Below are positions 27,607-36,131 of a DNA stretch of 64,000 nt, one piece after another. The first letter of the stretch is position 1. Every line of letters begins with the position of its first letter. Below the pieces are notes generated by a model, which was not told the origin of the DNA, did not search any database, and saw nothing but the letters and a program-made list of their open reading frames with translations. The DNA is from Chryseobacterium sp. G0201 (GTDB lineage: Bacteria > Bacteroidota > Bacteroidia > Flavobacteriales > Weeksellaceae). The DNA lies in NCBI RefSeq assembly GCF_003815655.1, contig NZ_CP033917.1, forward strand, positions 3,286,001-3,350,000, written 5' to 3'. A program made the position numbers and the translations under genes.

Positions 27607-27640
27607 AATAAAAGCGCTGAAATAATTCAGCGCTTTATTT
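27607..27640. terminator. Bidirectional terminator
   Basis: Stem AAAGCGCTGA/TCAGCGCTTT (27611-27620 with 27627-27636) flanked by A and T tracts, between the convergent scoA and ABC exporter genes. Confidence 0.88.
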
Positions 27641-27643
27641 ATG

Positions 27644-29449
27644 TTATGCTTCTGGCGAAATAAGCATTTTTCTTTCTCCGATTTGTTGTCGCCACATGGC
27701 GTAGTATAATCCTTTTTCAGCAATCAAATTATCATGAGAGCCCATTTCTATGACTTGTCCGCGTTCCAATACATAAATTCGGTCTGCATGCATGATTGTG
27801 CTTAAACGATGGGCAATAAGAACGGTGATTTGCTCCTTTTCTTTGGAAATATCCTTTATTGTAGAGGTTATTTCTTCTTCGGTAATACTGTCCAGAGCTG
27901 AAGTTGCTTCATCAAAAATCAATAAATGTGGCTTTCTTAAAAGTGCTCTTGCGATGGCGATTCTTTGTTTTTCTCCGCCGCTTAATTTCAATCCGCCTTC
28001 GCCGATAACAGTTTCAATACCTTTTTCTGCTCTTTCCAGCAATGCGGTACAGCTTGATTTCTGTAAAGCAATTTCCAGATCAACTTCTGTAGCATTAGGA
28101 TTTACAAAAAGAAGATTTTCTTTGATCGTTCCTGCAAAAAGCTGGGTGTCTTGGGTTACAAAACCAATCTGATTTCTCAGTTCGTCAAAATCAAACTCTT
28201 TTCCATTAATAGAATTGTAGAAAATATTTCCCTCCTGAGGTCTGTATAATCCAACCAGCAACTTTACCAACGTACTTTTCCCTGAGCCGCTTGGTCCTAC
28301 AAAAGCAATGGTTTCCCCGTTTTTAACATCAAAAGAAATATTGTTTAAAGCTTTATATTGAGCAGATTGGTGTTTGAAAGAAACATGTTTAAATTCTAAT
28401 TCTTCAATAGCACCAATTTGTTTTGGCTGAAGAGGTTTTTCTTCCACATCTTTTTTCATTAAATTATCAAAATTAAAAAGGGAAGCTTCTGCTTCACGGT
28501 AAGAAATGATAATATTCCCGATTTCCTGCATCGGGCCAAAAATGAAGAATCCATAAAACATTAAAGACAAATATTGTCCGGGAGTTACAATGTTTTTAAA
28601 AATTAATAATAATAAGGTCATGGTAATCATCTGTTGAAGAAAATTCACCATTGTTCCCTGAATAAAACTTAAAGAACGGATACTTTTCACCTTCCTAAGT
28701 TCAAGTCCAAGAATCTTGTACGTATTATTATTCAGACGGATCACTTCCTGATTGGTTAATCCTAAACTTTTAACAATTTCAATATTTCTTAAACTTTCCG
28801 TTGTACTTCCCGCCAAAGCAGTAGTTTCCGAAACAATATTTTTTTGAATGCTTTTTATTCTTTTGCTTAATAGATTGGTGATAAATGCAATCAGGAAAAT
28901 TCCGCAAATGTATACAGGCATGATCGACCAGTGCAGACGAATAGCATAAATAGAAACGAAAATAATACTCACCAAAATTCCGAAGAAAATATTAATAAAA
29001 CTGGTAATAAATTTTACAGTATCTTCCCTTACTTTAGTTAAAATCGACAAGGTTTCACCACTTCTTTGGTCTTCAAATTCCTGATAAGGCAATGCCATTG
29101 AATGTTTTAAACCGTCTGTGAAGATTTTCGCACCAAATTTTTGAGTAATCACACTTACTGCATAATCCTGAAAAGCTTTAGCAATTCGGCTTATCATCGC
29201 CGTTCCGATAAGTAATCCTAAAAAGTAAAAGACGCCATGATAAATTCCTTCTCCATATAAATATTGGTCCATATTTCTTGGAAGGAGCTTTTCTTTATCA
29301 AAAAAATTGGGATGCGTAACCAGTTTATCAAGGATATTACCTGTAATGGCTGGCGCAAATAAAGAGAAAACCTGATTAATGGTGGCCAAAAATAAAGAAA
29401 AGGCGATCAACCATTTATAAGGCTTTAAGTATTTTAAAAGTATTTTCAT
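27644..29449 (-). CDS. ABC exporter, fused permease and ATPase
   Basis: A 601-residue half-transporter of the MsbA/LmrA class. A six-helix membrane domain covers about residues 1-320, and the nucleotide-binding domain has Walker A VGPSGSGKSTLVKLL, the LSGGEKQRIAIARALL signature, Walker B LLIFDEATSALD and the H-loop VLIAHRLSTI. It would work as a homodimer exporting a lipid, drug or peptide; the substrate is unknown. The start at 29449 (MKILLKYLKPYKW) is preferred over an ATG ten codons upstream, which adds residues unlike the family. It lies antisense between scoA and scoB. Confidence 0.93.
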   Translation of the reverse strand: MKILLKYLKPYKWLIAFSLFLATINQVFSLFAPAITGNILDKLVTHPNFFDKEKLLPRNMDQYLYGEGIYHGVFYFLGLLIGTAMISRIAKAFQDYAVSVITQKFGAKIFTDGLKHSMALPYQEFEDQRSGETLSILTKVREDTVKFITSFINIFFGILVSIIFVSIYAIRLHWSIMPVYICGIFLIAFITNLLSKRIKSIQKNIVSETTALAGSTTESLRNIEIVKSLGLTNQEVIRLNNNTYKILGLELRKVKSIRSLSFIQGTMVNFLQQMITMTLLLLIFKNIVTPGQYLSLMFYGFFIFGPMQEIGNIIISYREAEASLFNFDNLMKKDVEEKPLQPKQIGAIEELEFKHVSFKHQSAQYKALNNISFDVKNGETIAFVGPSGSGKSTLVKLLVGLYRPQEGNIFYNSINGKEFDFDELRNQIGFVTQDTQLFAGTIKENLLFVNPNATEVDLEIALQKSSCTALLERAEKGIETVIGEGGLKLSGGEKQRIAIARALLRKPHLLIFDEATSALDSITEEEITSTIKDISKEKEQITVLIAHRLSTIMHADRIYVLERGQVIEMGSHDNLIAEKGLYYAMWRQQIGERKMLISPEA

Positions 29450-29674
29450 TTCTAATAAATAATTGTACAAAATTAACAATATTATTTTGACTAACGGTGT
29501 TAATAATTTTGTGATGATTTGTCATTCTGTATAATTGAAGAAATCTTTGCGTTATAAGCATTTGCTTAAAGACATTATTAAAAAGAAACTTTATCCCAAA
29601 CTCAGGTGATAGTAATTAATAAAGAGCTTTTGTATTCAAGTGAAAATATTTAAATTGCAGTCTAAGTTTTTAAT

Positions 29675-30328
29675 ATGCTCACAAAAGAACAAATTGCTCA
29701 AAGAATTTCAAAAGAACTCAAAGACCGTTACTATGTAAACCTTGGAATAGGAATCCCTACTTTGGTTGCTAACTACGTTCCAGACGGTATTTCCGTAGAA
29801 TTTCAAAGTGAAAACGGAGTGTTGGGAATGGGACCTTTCCCTTTTGAAGGCGAAGAAGATGCGGATGTCATCAACGCCGGAAAACAAACGATCACTATTC
29901 TGGAAGGTGGTTCATTTTTCGACTCTGCATTCAGTTTCGGGATGATCAGAGGTCAGAAAGTAGATCTTACGATTCTTGGAGCAATGGAAGTTTCTGAAAA
30001 TGGAGACATTGCCAACTGGAAAATCCCTGGAAAGATGGTAAAAGGAATGGGTGGTGCCATGGATTTGGTAGCTTCTGCTGAAAATATTATCGTTGCGATG
30101 ATGCACGTTAATAAAGCTGGAGAAAGCAAAATCTTAAAAAAATGTACACTTCCTTTAACCGGTGTAAATTGTGTGAAAAGAGTAGTGACAGAATTAGCTG
30201 TTCTAGACGTTACTCCGGCTGGTTTCAAATTGGTTGAAAGAGCACCGGGCATTTCAGTAGAACACATTATAAAATCTACAGAAGCAGATCTGATCATTGA
30301 AGGTGAAATTCCTGAAATGCAATTCTAA
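29675..30328 (+). CDS. scoB: 3-oxoacid CoA-transferase, subunit B
   Basis: The 217-residue catalytic subunit carries the active-site glutamate Glu46 in QSENGVLGMGP, which forms the enzyme-CoA thioester. Other family motifs are YVNLGIGIPTLVANY and GAMEVSENGDIANWKIPGKMVKGMGGAMDL. It pairs with ScoA (26879-27580). The 2.1-kb separation and the intervening antisense gene mean the subunits are probably transcribed from separate promoters. It ends with its own terminator. Confidence 0.94.
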   Translation: MLTKEQIAQRISKELKDRYYVNLGIGIPTLVANYVPDGISVEFQSENGVLGMGPFPFEGEEDADVINAGKQTITILEGGSFFDSAFSFGMIRGQKVDLTILGAMEVSENGDIANWKIPGKMVKGMGGAMDLVASAENIIVAMMHVNKAGESKILKKCTLPLTGVNCVKRVVTELAVLDVTPAGFKLVERAPGISVEHIIKSTEADLIIEGEIPEMQF

Positions 30329-30337
30329 ATAAAATAA

Positions 30338-30364
30338 AAACCTTGTCATCGACAAGGTTTTTTT
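30338..30364 (+). terminator. scoB terminator
   Basis: Perfect 10-bp stem AAACCTTGTC/GACAAGGTTT with ATC loop and a T-run of seven. Confidence 0.92.
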
Positions 30365-30393
30365 AGCTATATATTGTAATTAAGCAAGATCAA

Positions 30394-30660
30394 TTATTCT
30401 GATATTTTCACCATTACCCTTTCATGGCTATGTTTAAAGTCTTTTATTGGAATTACCCTTAGTTTAAAATCTGAATTCGAGCTATAAAGTTTACAGCTTT
30501 CATCTACAAATGATGATGGTGAATTTTTAAAATCAGTAATATATTTTACAGCCTCTTCTTCTATAGTAGGAATTATTAAGCAGTGATACATAGTTTGCAT
30601 AAAATTACTAGAATTGGTAATGAATTTTTTCTTACTTCGTAAAGCTTCATTGAATGTCAT
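30394..30660 (-). CDS. Hypothetical protein, 88 aa
   Basis: I do not recognise this protein. It is soluble, of mixed charge, without a signal peptide or membrane helix, and predicted alpha/beta. A TATTTTTG word (30675-30682, minus strand) lies 15 nt upstream of the start and would serve as a -7 element, supporting expression, although no TTG stands at the usual distance. It has no operon partner: the scoB terminator lies beyond its end and a long AT-rich gap lies upstream. Confidence 0.6.
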   Translation of the reverse strand: MTFNEALRSKKKFITNSSNFMQTMYHCLIIPTIEEEAVKYITDFKNSPSSFVDESCKLYSSNSDFKLRVIPIKDFKHSHERVMVKISE

Positions 30661-30965
30661 ATTATTAGTTTGTGCAAAAATAAAAAATAAAACAAAGAAA
30701 ACTTATATAATTTCCGGTTTTTATTATTGATTTACTGATTGTTAACTTATAAATGATAATGTATTTTATTCAATAAAAAATAAATAATTTAACATTAAAT
30801 AATGAAAGTATTCTATCAGTTTAAATAAATGCTTGAAAAATATTCAATATTATGTGATTTATTTTTAAGTTAAAGTTTGTTAAAAGCCTTTCAATAGAAC
30901 GTTTTTTTAGTGGCCAATTGTGTATTATGGTTATTTTTATGAAATGAAATTTAAAAAAATAAAAT
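30661..30965. other. AT-rich intergenic region
   Basis: About 300 bp of very AT-rich sequence. Apart from the -7-like element of the 88-aa gene, I see no gene, hairpin repeat or RNA here. Confidence 0.6.
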
Positions 30966-30989
30966 AACTCTGCCGATATCAGCAGAGTT
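30966..30989 (-). terminator. Probable terminator of the DUF4197 gene
   Basis: 8-bp stem AACTCTGC/GCAGAGTT with an 8-nt loop, followed by T-rich sequence on the minus strand, 37 nt after the gene's stop. Confidence 0.7.
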
Positions 30990-31026
30990 TATATTTTTAA
31001 AATGTTATTTAAGGTAGACAAGAGAT

Positions 31027-31842
31027 TTATTTTCCATCCTGTGCTCCAAAAACCTTCTGTAAAATAGAAGTTGTTCTCATAGCAGGAGTATCTCTGATTC
31101 CGCTTTCTTTTTGGGCTACCATTTTAAAAACTCCGTTGATGGTTTCTGTAGTAACATATTCATTAATATCCGTCGTTACAGCTTGTCCTGTGAATGTATT
31201 ATATTTTGTAATAATACTTTTCCAAACGCTGTCAGCACCCACTTTTCCCAATGAAGCTTTCACTTTTGGTTGAAAAGCAGTAAACAATTGACTTTGTGTT
31301 TTGGATTGTAAATAGCTTGTAGCCGCATTATCAGAGCCTAAAAGGATATTTTTTGCATCTGTAATGGTCATTGAAGTAATCGCTTTGGTAAAAATTGGAG
31401 TTGCCTCAGTTACCGCATCTTCAGCAGCTCTGTTAAGCAGTTTTACACCTTGATCTGCCAAACTTCCCAATCCAACGGCACGAAGCGTAGTGTCAATTTT
31501 TCTAAGCTTTTCAGGCATTAAAATTTTTACGGCTTCATTTTTAAAAAAACCGTCTGTAACAGCTAATTTTTTCACGCCTTCAGTTACTCCAAGATTTAAA
31601 GCTTCCTTTAGCCCGGAGGAAATTTGGGTTGAAGTTAGGCTACCTAAATTGATAGGAGATGTAGAAGTCGATTTTGTGGGAGTTGTAGTTGTATTGGAGG
31701 TTGATGTGCTTGTTTTTACAGGAGTATTAAGGTCAACTCCTGTTTTATCTTTCACGGTAGATTTTATAATATCTAAAATTTGCGCCTGTGCAGAAACTGA
31801 AAATAATAGTACGCCGGCTAATAAAATTGTTTTTCTCATCAT
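31027..31842 (-). CDS. DUF4197 domain exported protein
   Basis: This 271-residue protein has a signal peptide (about 1-20, ending SAQA), a Thr/Ser-rich linker at about 42-67 and a helical domain matching DUF4197 (SGLKEALNLGVTEGVKKL, then a conserved AVGLGSLADQGVKLLNRAAE region). Function is unknown; members occur in Bacteroidota and Proteobacteria. It is divergent from the GH20 gene and shares a 102-bp intergenic region with it. Confidence 0.85.
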   Translation of the reverse strand: MMRKTILLAGVLLFSVSAQAQILDIIKSTVKDKTGVDLNTPVKTSTSTSNTTTTPTKSTSTSPINLGSLTSTQISSGLKEALNLGVTEGVKKLAVTDGFFKNEAVKILMPEKLRKIDTTLRAVGLGSLADQGVKLLNRAAEDAVTEATPIFTKAITSMTITDAKNILLGSDNAATSYLQSKTQSQLFTAFQPKVKASLGKVGADSVWKSIITKYNTFTGQAVTTDINEYVTTETINGVFKMVAQKESGIRDTPAMRTTSILQKVFGAQDGK

Positions 31843-31891
31843 TTATTTTTCTGCAAAATTAGATGATTTATTTTTTAATAAGTTAAAAAGG

Positions 31892-31923
31892 TTGTTGAAG
31901 TTTTCAGAAAATAATTATATTAG
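31892..31923 (+). promoter_or_regulatory. Promoter of the GH20 gene cluster
   Basis: TTG at 31892-31894, 21-nt spacer, then TATATTAG at 31916-31923. The -7 box differs from the consensus TANNTTTG by A for T at its seventh position, but the spacing equals that of the rpsA and rplS promoters. It leaves a 21-nt gap to the start. Confidence 0.65.
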
Positions 31924-31944
31924 CTAAAACCTTAATCAAATCCA

Positions 31945-34200
31945 ATGATACGAGCTTTTTTACTGTTTTTTACATTAGTTTCAACTGCAATTTTTTCTCA
32001 AAAAAAACTGAATTTAATTCCTTATCCTCAAAAAGTTCAAATAAATGAGGGAAAATTTGCTATTCCAGACATTATTATGTTAAATAGTGATTTGCCGAAA
32101 GAAGAAACAGAATACTTTAAAAAGAAGGAAGGCTCAAATCTGAAATTTCGAAATTCCGATAAAGCAGAAGCACATTTGGTATATTCTCAGTTACCAAAAT
32201 CGGGAAATTCCAAGCAAAATGATGAGTTTTACACTCTTGAGATTACTCCAAAACAGATTCTCATAAAATCTTATACAAAACAAGGATATTTTTTAGCACT
32301 TCAAACATTGATTCAATTATTTGAAGAATTTAAAAATGATAAACAAATTCCAGCGTTAAAAATTGAAGATCAACCCAAATTCGCATGGCGAGGAATGCAT
32401 TTGGATGTTTGCCGTCATTTCTTCACAGTGGAAGAGGTAAAACAGTACATCGATTATTTAGCAATGTATAAATTGAATACATTTCATTGGCATTTAACAG
32501 ACGATCAGGGTTGGAGAATTGAAATTAAAAAATATCCGAAATTAACACAAATCGGTTCAAAACGTAAAGAATCCATGATCGGAGCTTATGTTGACAATAC
32601 CTTCGACGGAAAGCCTTACGGAACTTATTTTTATACCCAGGATCAAATAAAAGATGTTGTAAAATATGCTCAGGATAGACACATCACAGTTGTTCCGGAA
32701 ATTGAAATGCCCGGTCACGCATTGGCTGCATTAGCGGCTTATCCTGAATTGGCTTGTACAAAAGGACCTTTCGAGCCCGCGACAAAATGGGGTGTTTTTG
32801 ATGATGTTTTTTGTCCGAAAGATGAAACTTTCAAATTTTTAGAAAATGTTTTAGATGAGGTTATTACGCTTTTCTCATCACAATATATCCACATCGGAGG
32901 TGATGAATGCCCGAAAACAAGATGGAAGGAATGCGCTCATTGTCAGGAATTAATCAAGAAAAATAATTTGAAGGATGAACACGGTTTACAAAGTTATTTC
33001 ATCCACAGAATTGAAAAATATGTTAATTCTAAAGGCAGAAAAATCATTGGCTGGGACGAGATTTTGGAAGGCGGATTAGCGCCAAACGCTGCCGTAATGA
33101 GTTGGACAGGCGTAAACGGTGGAATTGAAGCTGCAAAATCAAAACATTTTGCCGTAATGACTCCAGGATCTTTTTGTTATTTTGATCATTATCAAGGAGA
33201 TCCGCAATCTGAGCCCAACGCCTTTGGTGGATTTACTCCTTTAGATAAAGTTTATTCTTATAACCCGATTCCGAATGAATTGAATGCTGAACAGGCAAAA
33301 TATATTTTGGGAGTTCAGGCGAATTTATGGACAGAATATATTGAAGATTTTAAACAGGTTCAATACATGATTTTCCCAAGATTGATGGCGCTTTCAGAAG
33401 TTGGTTGGGGAACTTCAGATCCTAAAAATTATAAAGAATTTGAAGGAAGAGTTATCAACGAGTTCAAAGTGTTGGATAACATGGATGTGAATTATGCAAA
33501 AAGCATTTACAACGTTTCAGGAAAGGTAATTCCAAATAATAATGGAGTGGTTTACGAACTTTCAACTTCACAAAACCCAAGCGGAATCCGATATACATTA
33601 GACGGAACAGATCCGACTACAAATTCTCAGGCTTACCAAAATCCAATTCCTGTTTCAAAATCAATGACGATAAAATCAGCTTATTTTGAAAACGGACAAC
33701 TGAAAAGTGCAATTTCCGCTCAACAATTTACAACGTCAAAGACTACAGGAAAAAATATTACGTTAGAACAACAGCCAAGCGAAAATTATTCTTTCGGTGG
33801 AGCCTTCACCTTAATTGACGGAATTATTGGAAACCAAAGACAGCTAGGAAAGACATGGCTAGGTTTTCAAGGAAAAGATGTTGTGGCAACGATTGATTTA
33901 GGAAATAAAACTCAATTTTCGGAAGTATCTTTTAATACCTTAGAAAATAAAGGAAGCTGGATTCACATGGCAAAATCAGCACAGATTTTTGTTTCTGATG
34001 ATAATAAAAATTTTAAAATGATTAAAGAAATCGGGAAAGACGAGATCCAGAATACAAAAGGAAAAATTAAATTAAATATAGGAAATCAAAACTCAAAATA
34101 TATTAAACTCAAAATAGAAAACGCAGGAATTATTCCGGCTGGAAATCCCGGAGCAGACTCAAAAGCTTGGCTTTTTGTTGATGAAATTGGTGCAAACTAA
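31945..34200 (+). CDS. Beta-N-acetylhexosaminidase (GH20)
   Basis: The 751-residue enzyme has a signal peptide (about 1-18, ending FSQ), a GH20b N-domain (about 20-140) and a catalytic TIM barrel (about 145-510). The catalytic pair is Asp320-Glu321 in HIGGDECPKTRW; WHLTDDQGWRIEI is a second signature. A chitobiase-like C-terminal beta domain follows (about 520-600), and the last ~140 residues form an F5/8 type C-like carbohydrate-binding domain. It removes terminal GlcNAc or GalNAc from glycans in the periplasm or at the surface. It leads a cluster with glycosylasparaginase, CutC and beta-mannosidase, a set suited to dismantling N-glycans. Confidence 0.95.
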   Translation: MIRAFLLFFTLVSTAIFSQKKLNLIPYPQKVQINEGKFAIPDIIMLNSDLPKEETEYFKKKEGSNLKFRNSDKAEAHLVYSQLPKSGNSKQNDEFYTLEITPKQILIKSYTKQGYFLALQTLIQLFEEFKNDKQIPALKIEDQPKFAWRGMHLDVCRHFFTVEEVKQYIDYLAMYKLNTFHWHLTDDQGWRIEIKKYPKLTQIGSKRKESMIGAYVDNTFDGKPYGTYFYTQDQIKDVVKYAQDRHITVVPEIEMPGHALAALAAYPELACTKGPFEPATKWGVFDDVFCPKDETFKFLENVLDEVITLFSSQYIHIGGDECPKTRWKECAHCQELIKKNNLKDEHGLQSYFIHRIEKYVNSKGRKIIGWDEILEGGLAPNAAVMSWTGVNGGIEAAKSKHFAVMTPGSFCYFDHYQGDPQSEPNAFGGFTPLDKVYSYNPIPNELNAEQAKYILGVQANLWTEYIEDFKQVQYMIFPRLMALSEVGWGTSDPKNYKEFEGRVINEFKVLDNMDVNYAKSIYNVSGKVIPNNNGVVYELSTSQNPSGIRYTLDGTDPTTNSQAYQNPIPVSKSMTIKSAYFENGQLKSAISAQQFTTSKTTGKNITLEQQPSENYSFGGAFTLIDGIIGNQRQLGKTWLGFQGKDVVATIDLGNKTQFSEVSFNTLENKGSWIHMAKSAQIFVSDDNKNFKMIKEIGKDEIQNTKGKIKLNIGNQNSKYIKLKIENAGIIPAGNPGADSKAWLFVDEIGAN

Positions 34201-34237
34201 TGTACAATTCTTAAATACTAATACCTATTAAAAAACA

Positions 34238-35233
34238 ATGAACTCACGCAGAAAATTTCTAAAAAATACAGCACTCGCATCTTCAGCATTACTGTTGAAT
34301 CCATTGGATTTAATTGCTAAAGATCTCCCTGAAACTCATAATAAAGTTATAAACAAACCGATCGTCATTTCCACATGGAATTTTGGGTTAAAAGCCAATG
34401 AAGAAGCTTGGACGATACTAAGTAAAGGCGGAAGAGCTTTGGATGCGGTAGAAAAAGGCGTTCGTTTGGTAGAAGATGATCCGACAGAAAGAAGTGTAGG
34501 TTACGGCGGACGTCCTGACAGAGACGGAAGAGTGACGTTGGATGCCTGTATTATGGATGAAAATTACAATATCGGTTCAGTTGCTTGTATAGAAAATATT
34601 AAAAATCCAATTTCTGTAGCGAGAGCTGTAATGGAAAAAACGCCGCACGTGATGTTGGTGGGTGATGGTGCTTTACAATTTGCAGTTTCTCAAGGTTTTA
34701 AAAAAGAAAATATTTTAACTCCAGAATCCGAAAAAGAATGGAAAGAATGGTTAAAAGACAGTAAGTATCAACCAATCGTAAACATTGAAAATCACGATAC
34801 AATTGGAATGATTGCTTTGGATGCGCAAGGAAATCTTTCCGGAGCTTGTACTACGAGTGGCATGGCCTTTAAAATGCACGGCAGAGTAGGAGATTCACCA
34901 ATTATTGGAGCGGGTTTATTTGTTGATAATGAGGTAGGTGCAGCAACGGCGACAGGCCATGGGGAAGAAGTAATCAGAATGGTTGGAACTCATTTGGTGG
35001 TTGAATTGATGCGACAAGGTAAAAACCCTCAACAAGCTTGTAAAGAAGCTGTTGAAAGAATTGTACAAATTACTAAAAAAAGAAATAAGAATTTAAAAGA
35101 TATTCAGGTTGGTTTTATTGCTTTGAATAAAAAGGGAGAATATGGTTCGTATTGTATTCAGGACGGTTTTAATTATGCCGTTTATGATCAAAAAGGAAAC
35201 CGTTTGGAAAAACCTGAATTTGCTTTAAAATAG
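34238..35233 (+). CDS. Glycosylasparaginase (N4-(beta-N-acetylglucosaminyl)-L-asparaginase)
   Basis: It cleaves the GlcNAc-Asn bond left after glycoprotein breakdown. The 331-residue precursor is an Ntn-hydrolase that self-cleaves before Thr188 in ENHDTIGM, giving alpha and beta chains. This is the same cleavage context known from the Flavobacterium (Elizabethkingia) meningosepticum enzyme. Other motifs are GGRALDAVEKGVRLVEDD, TLDACIMD and ATATGHGEEVIR. The N-terminus has a twin-arginine motif SRRKFLK and a hydrophobic stretch, so export to the periplasm by Tat is likely. It starts 37 nt after the hexosaminidase. Confidence 0.95.
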   Translation: MNSRRKFLKNTALASSALLLNPLDLIAKDLPETHNKVINKPIVISTWNFGLKANEEAWTILSKGGRALDAVEKGVRLVEDDPTERSVGYGGRPDRDGRVTLDACIMDENYNIGSVACIENIKNPISVARAVMEKTPHVMLVGDGALQFAVSQGFKKENILTPESEKEWKEWLKDSKYQPIVNIENHDTIGMIALDAQGNLSGACTTSGMAFKMHGRVGDSPIIGAGLFVDNEVGAATATGHGEEVIRMVGTHLVVELMRQGKNPQQACKEAVERIVQITKKRNKNLKDIQVGFIALNKKGEYGSYCIQDGFNYAVYDQKGNRLEKPEFALK

Positions 35234-35238
35234 ATTAA

Positions 35239-35273
35239 GAAATTAGAAATTAGAAATTAGAAATTAGAAATTA
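35239..35273 (+). repeat. Tandem 7-bp array, GAAATTA x5
   Basis: Five perfect copies of GAAATTA begin 5 nt after the asparaginase stop codon. Together with the array that follows they fill nearly the whole spacer to cutC. Confidence 0.95.
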
Positions 35274-35280
35274 ATTTTGC

Positions 35281-35322
35281 TAAACCCTAAACCCTAAACC
35301 CTAAACCCTAAACCCTAAACCC
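35281..35322 (+). repeat. Tandem 7-bp array, TAAACCC x6, abutting cutC start
   Basis: Six perfect copies of TAAACCC (equivalently CCCTAAA, identical in unit to the plant-type telomere repeat) end at 35322. A partial seventh unit TAA comes directly before the cutC ATG, so the array occupies the ribosome-binding zone. Confidence 0.97.
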
Positions 35323-35325
35323 TAA

Positions 35326-35988
35326 ATGTCAAAAATAGAAATAGCCTGCTTCAATCCCGAATCGGCAATCATTGCTTTCGAAAACGGAGCCGACAGAATA
35401 GAATTATGCGACGGGCTAAGTGAAGGTGGAACAACGCCAAACTTTGAAACAGCAAAACAACTTAGAGAAAAAATAAATATTCCGATTTTTGTAATGATTC
35501 GTCCTCGTGGTGGAGATTTTACCTACTCTGATGCCGAATTTGAGCAGATGAAAGAGGAATTAATTCAATTAAAATCATTAAACGTTGACGGTTTTGTTTT
35601 CGGAATTTTAGATGAAAATGAAGAGATTAATATCGAACAGAATAAAGAATTGGTTGAACTGGCAAAACCTTATCAATGCACTTTTCACCGTGCTTTCGAC
35701 AGAGCAAAAGATTTAGAAAATTCTTTAGAAAAAGTAATTGAATGCGGTTTTAAAACAATTCTTACTTCAGGTCAAAAACCAAATGTTTCTGAAGGGAAAG
35801 AAAACCTGAAAAAGTTAGTTGAATTGTCCAACGGAAGAATTGAGATTCTTATCGGTGGTGGACTTCGTTCAACAAATATTGAAGAAATCAGAGAAGTTAC
35901 AAAAGCTCAATATTTTCATTCTTCTGCGATTACTGATGGTGGAGCTTTTGCGAATGCTAATGAGGTTGTAGCTTTGAAGAATAAATAA
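35326..35988 (+). CDS. cutC: CutC family protein
   Basis: The 220-residue cytoplasmic TIM-barrel protein has the CutC hallmarks: EIACFNPESAIIAFENGADRIELCDGLSEGG at the N-terminus, VMIRPRGGDFTYSDAEF, GFVFGILDE, TFHRAFDRAKD and LTSGQKPN. CutC was named for copper tolerance in E. coli, but its biochemical activity is not settled. It is somewhat shorter than the E. coli protein at the C-terminus. Here it lies inside a run of glycan-degrading enzyme genes rather than copper genes, which suggests a metabolic role (inference). Its start codon is preceded by two 7-bp tandem arrays instead of a normal leader. Confidence 0.93.
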   Translation: MSKIEIACFNPESAIIAFENGADRIELCDGLSEGGTTPNFETAKQLREKINIPIFVMIRPRGGDFTYSDAEFEQMKEELIQLKSLNVDGFVFGILDENEEINIEQNKELVELAKPYQCTFHRAFDRAKDLENSLEKVIECGFKTILTSGQKPNVSEGKENLKKLVELSNGRIEILIGGGLRSTNIEEIREVTKAQYFHSSAITDGGAFANANEVVALKNK

Positions 35989-36013
35989 CTCTACATTATC
36001 ATTATGCTGAACG

Positions 36014-36093
36014 TTTGTCATTCTGAACGGAACGGGGTGAAGTGAAGAATCTCAACAATTAAATAGAGATTCTTCCTTCGTCAGAATGACAAG
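36014..36093. repeat. Intergenic hairpin repeat, family E
   Basis: Imperfect inverted repeat with TTTGTCATTCTGAAC on the left and GTCAGAATGACAAG on the right, plus inner arms AAGAATCTC/GAGATTCTT. It lies between cutC and the mannosidase gene. A degenerate relative lies near 13452-13473. Confidence 0.78.
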
Positions 36094-36131
36094 CTGGACT
36101 TGTAATTTGTCAAAATTTAATCAATTTATTA

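Noticed and set aside
35281..35322. A real telomere or eukaryotic contamination, suggested by the CCCTAAA unit
   Set aside because: Only six units lie inside a continuous bacterial gene cluster, next to another 7-bp array of different sequence; a replication-slippage origin is simpler.
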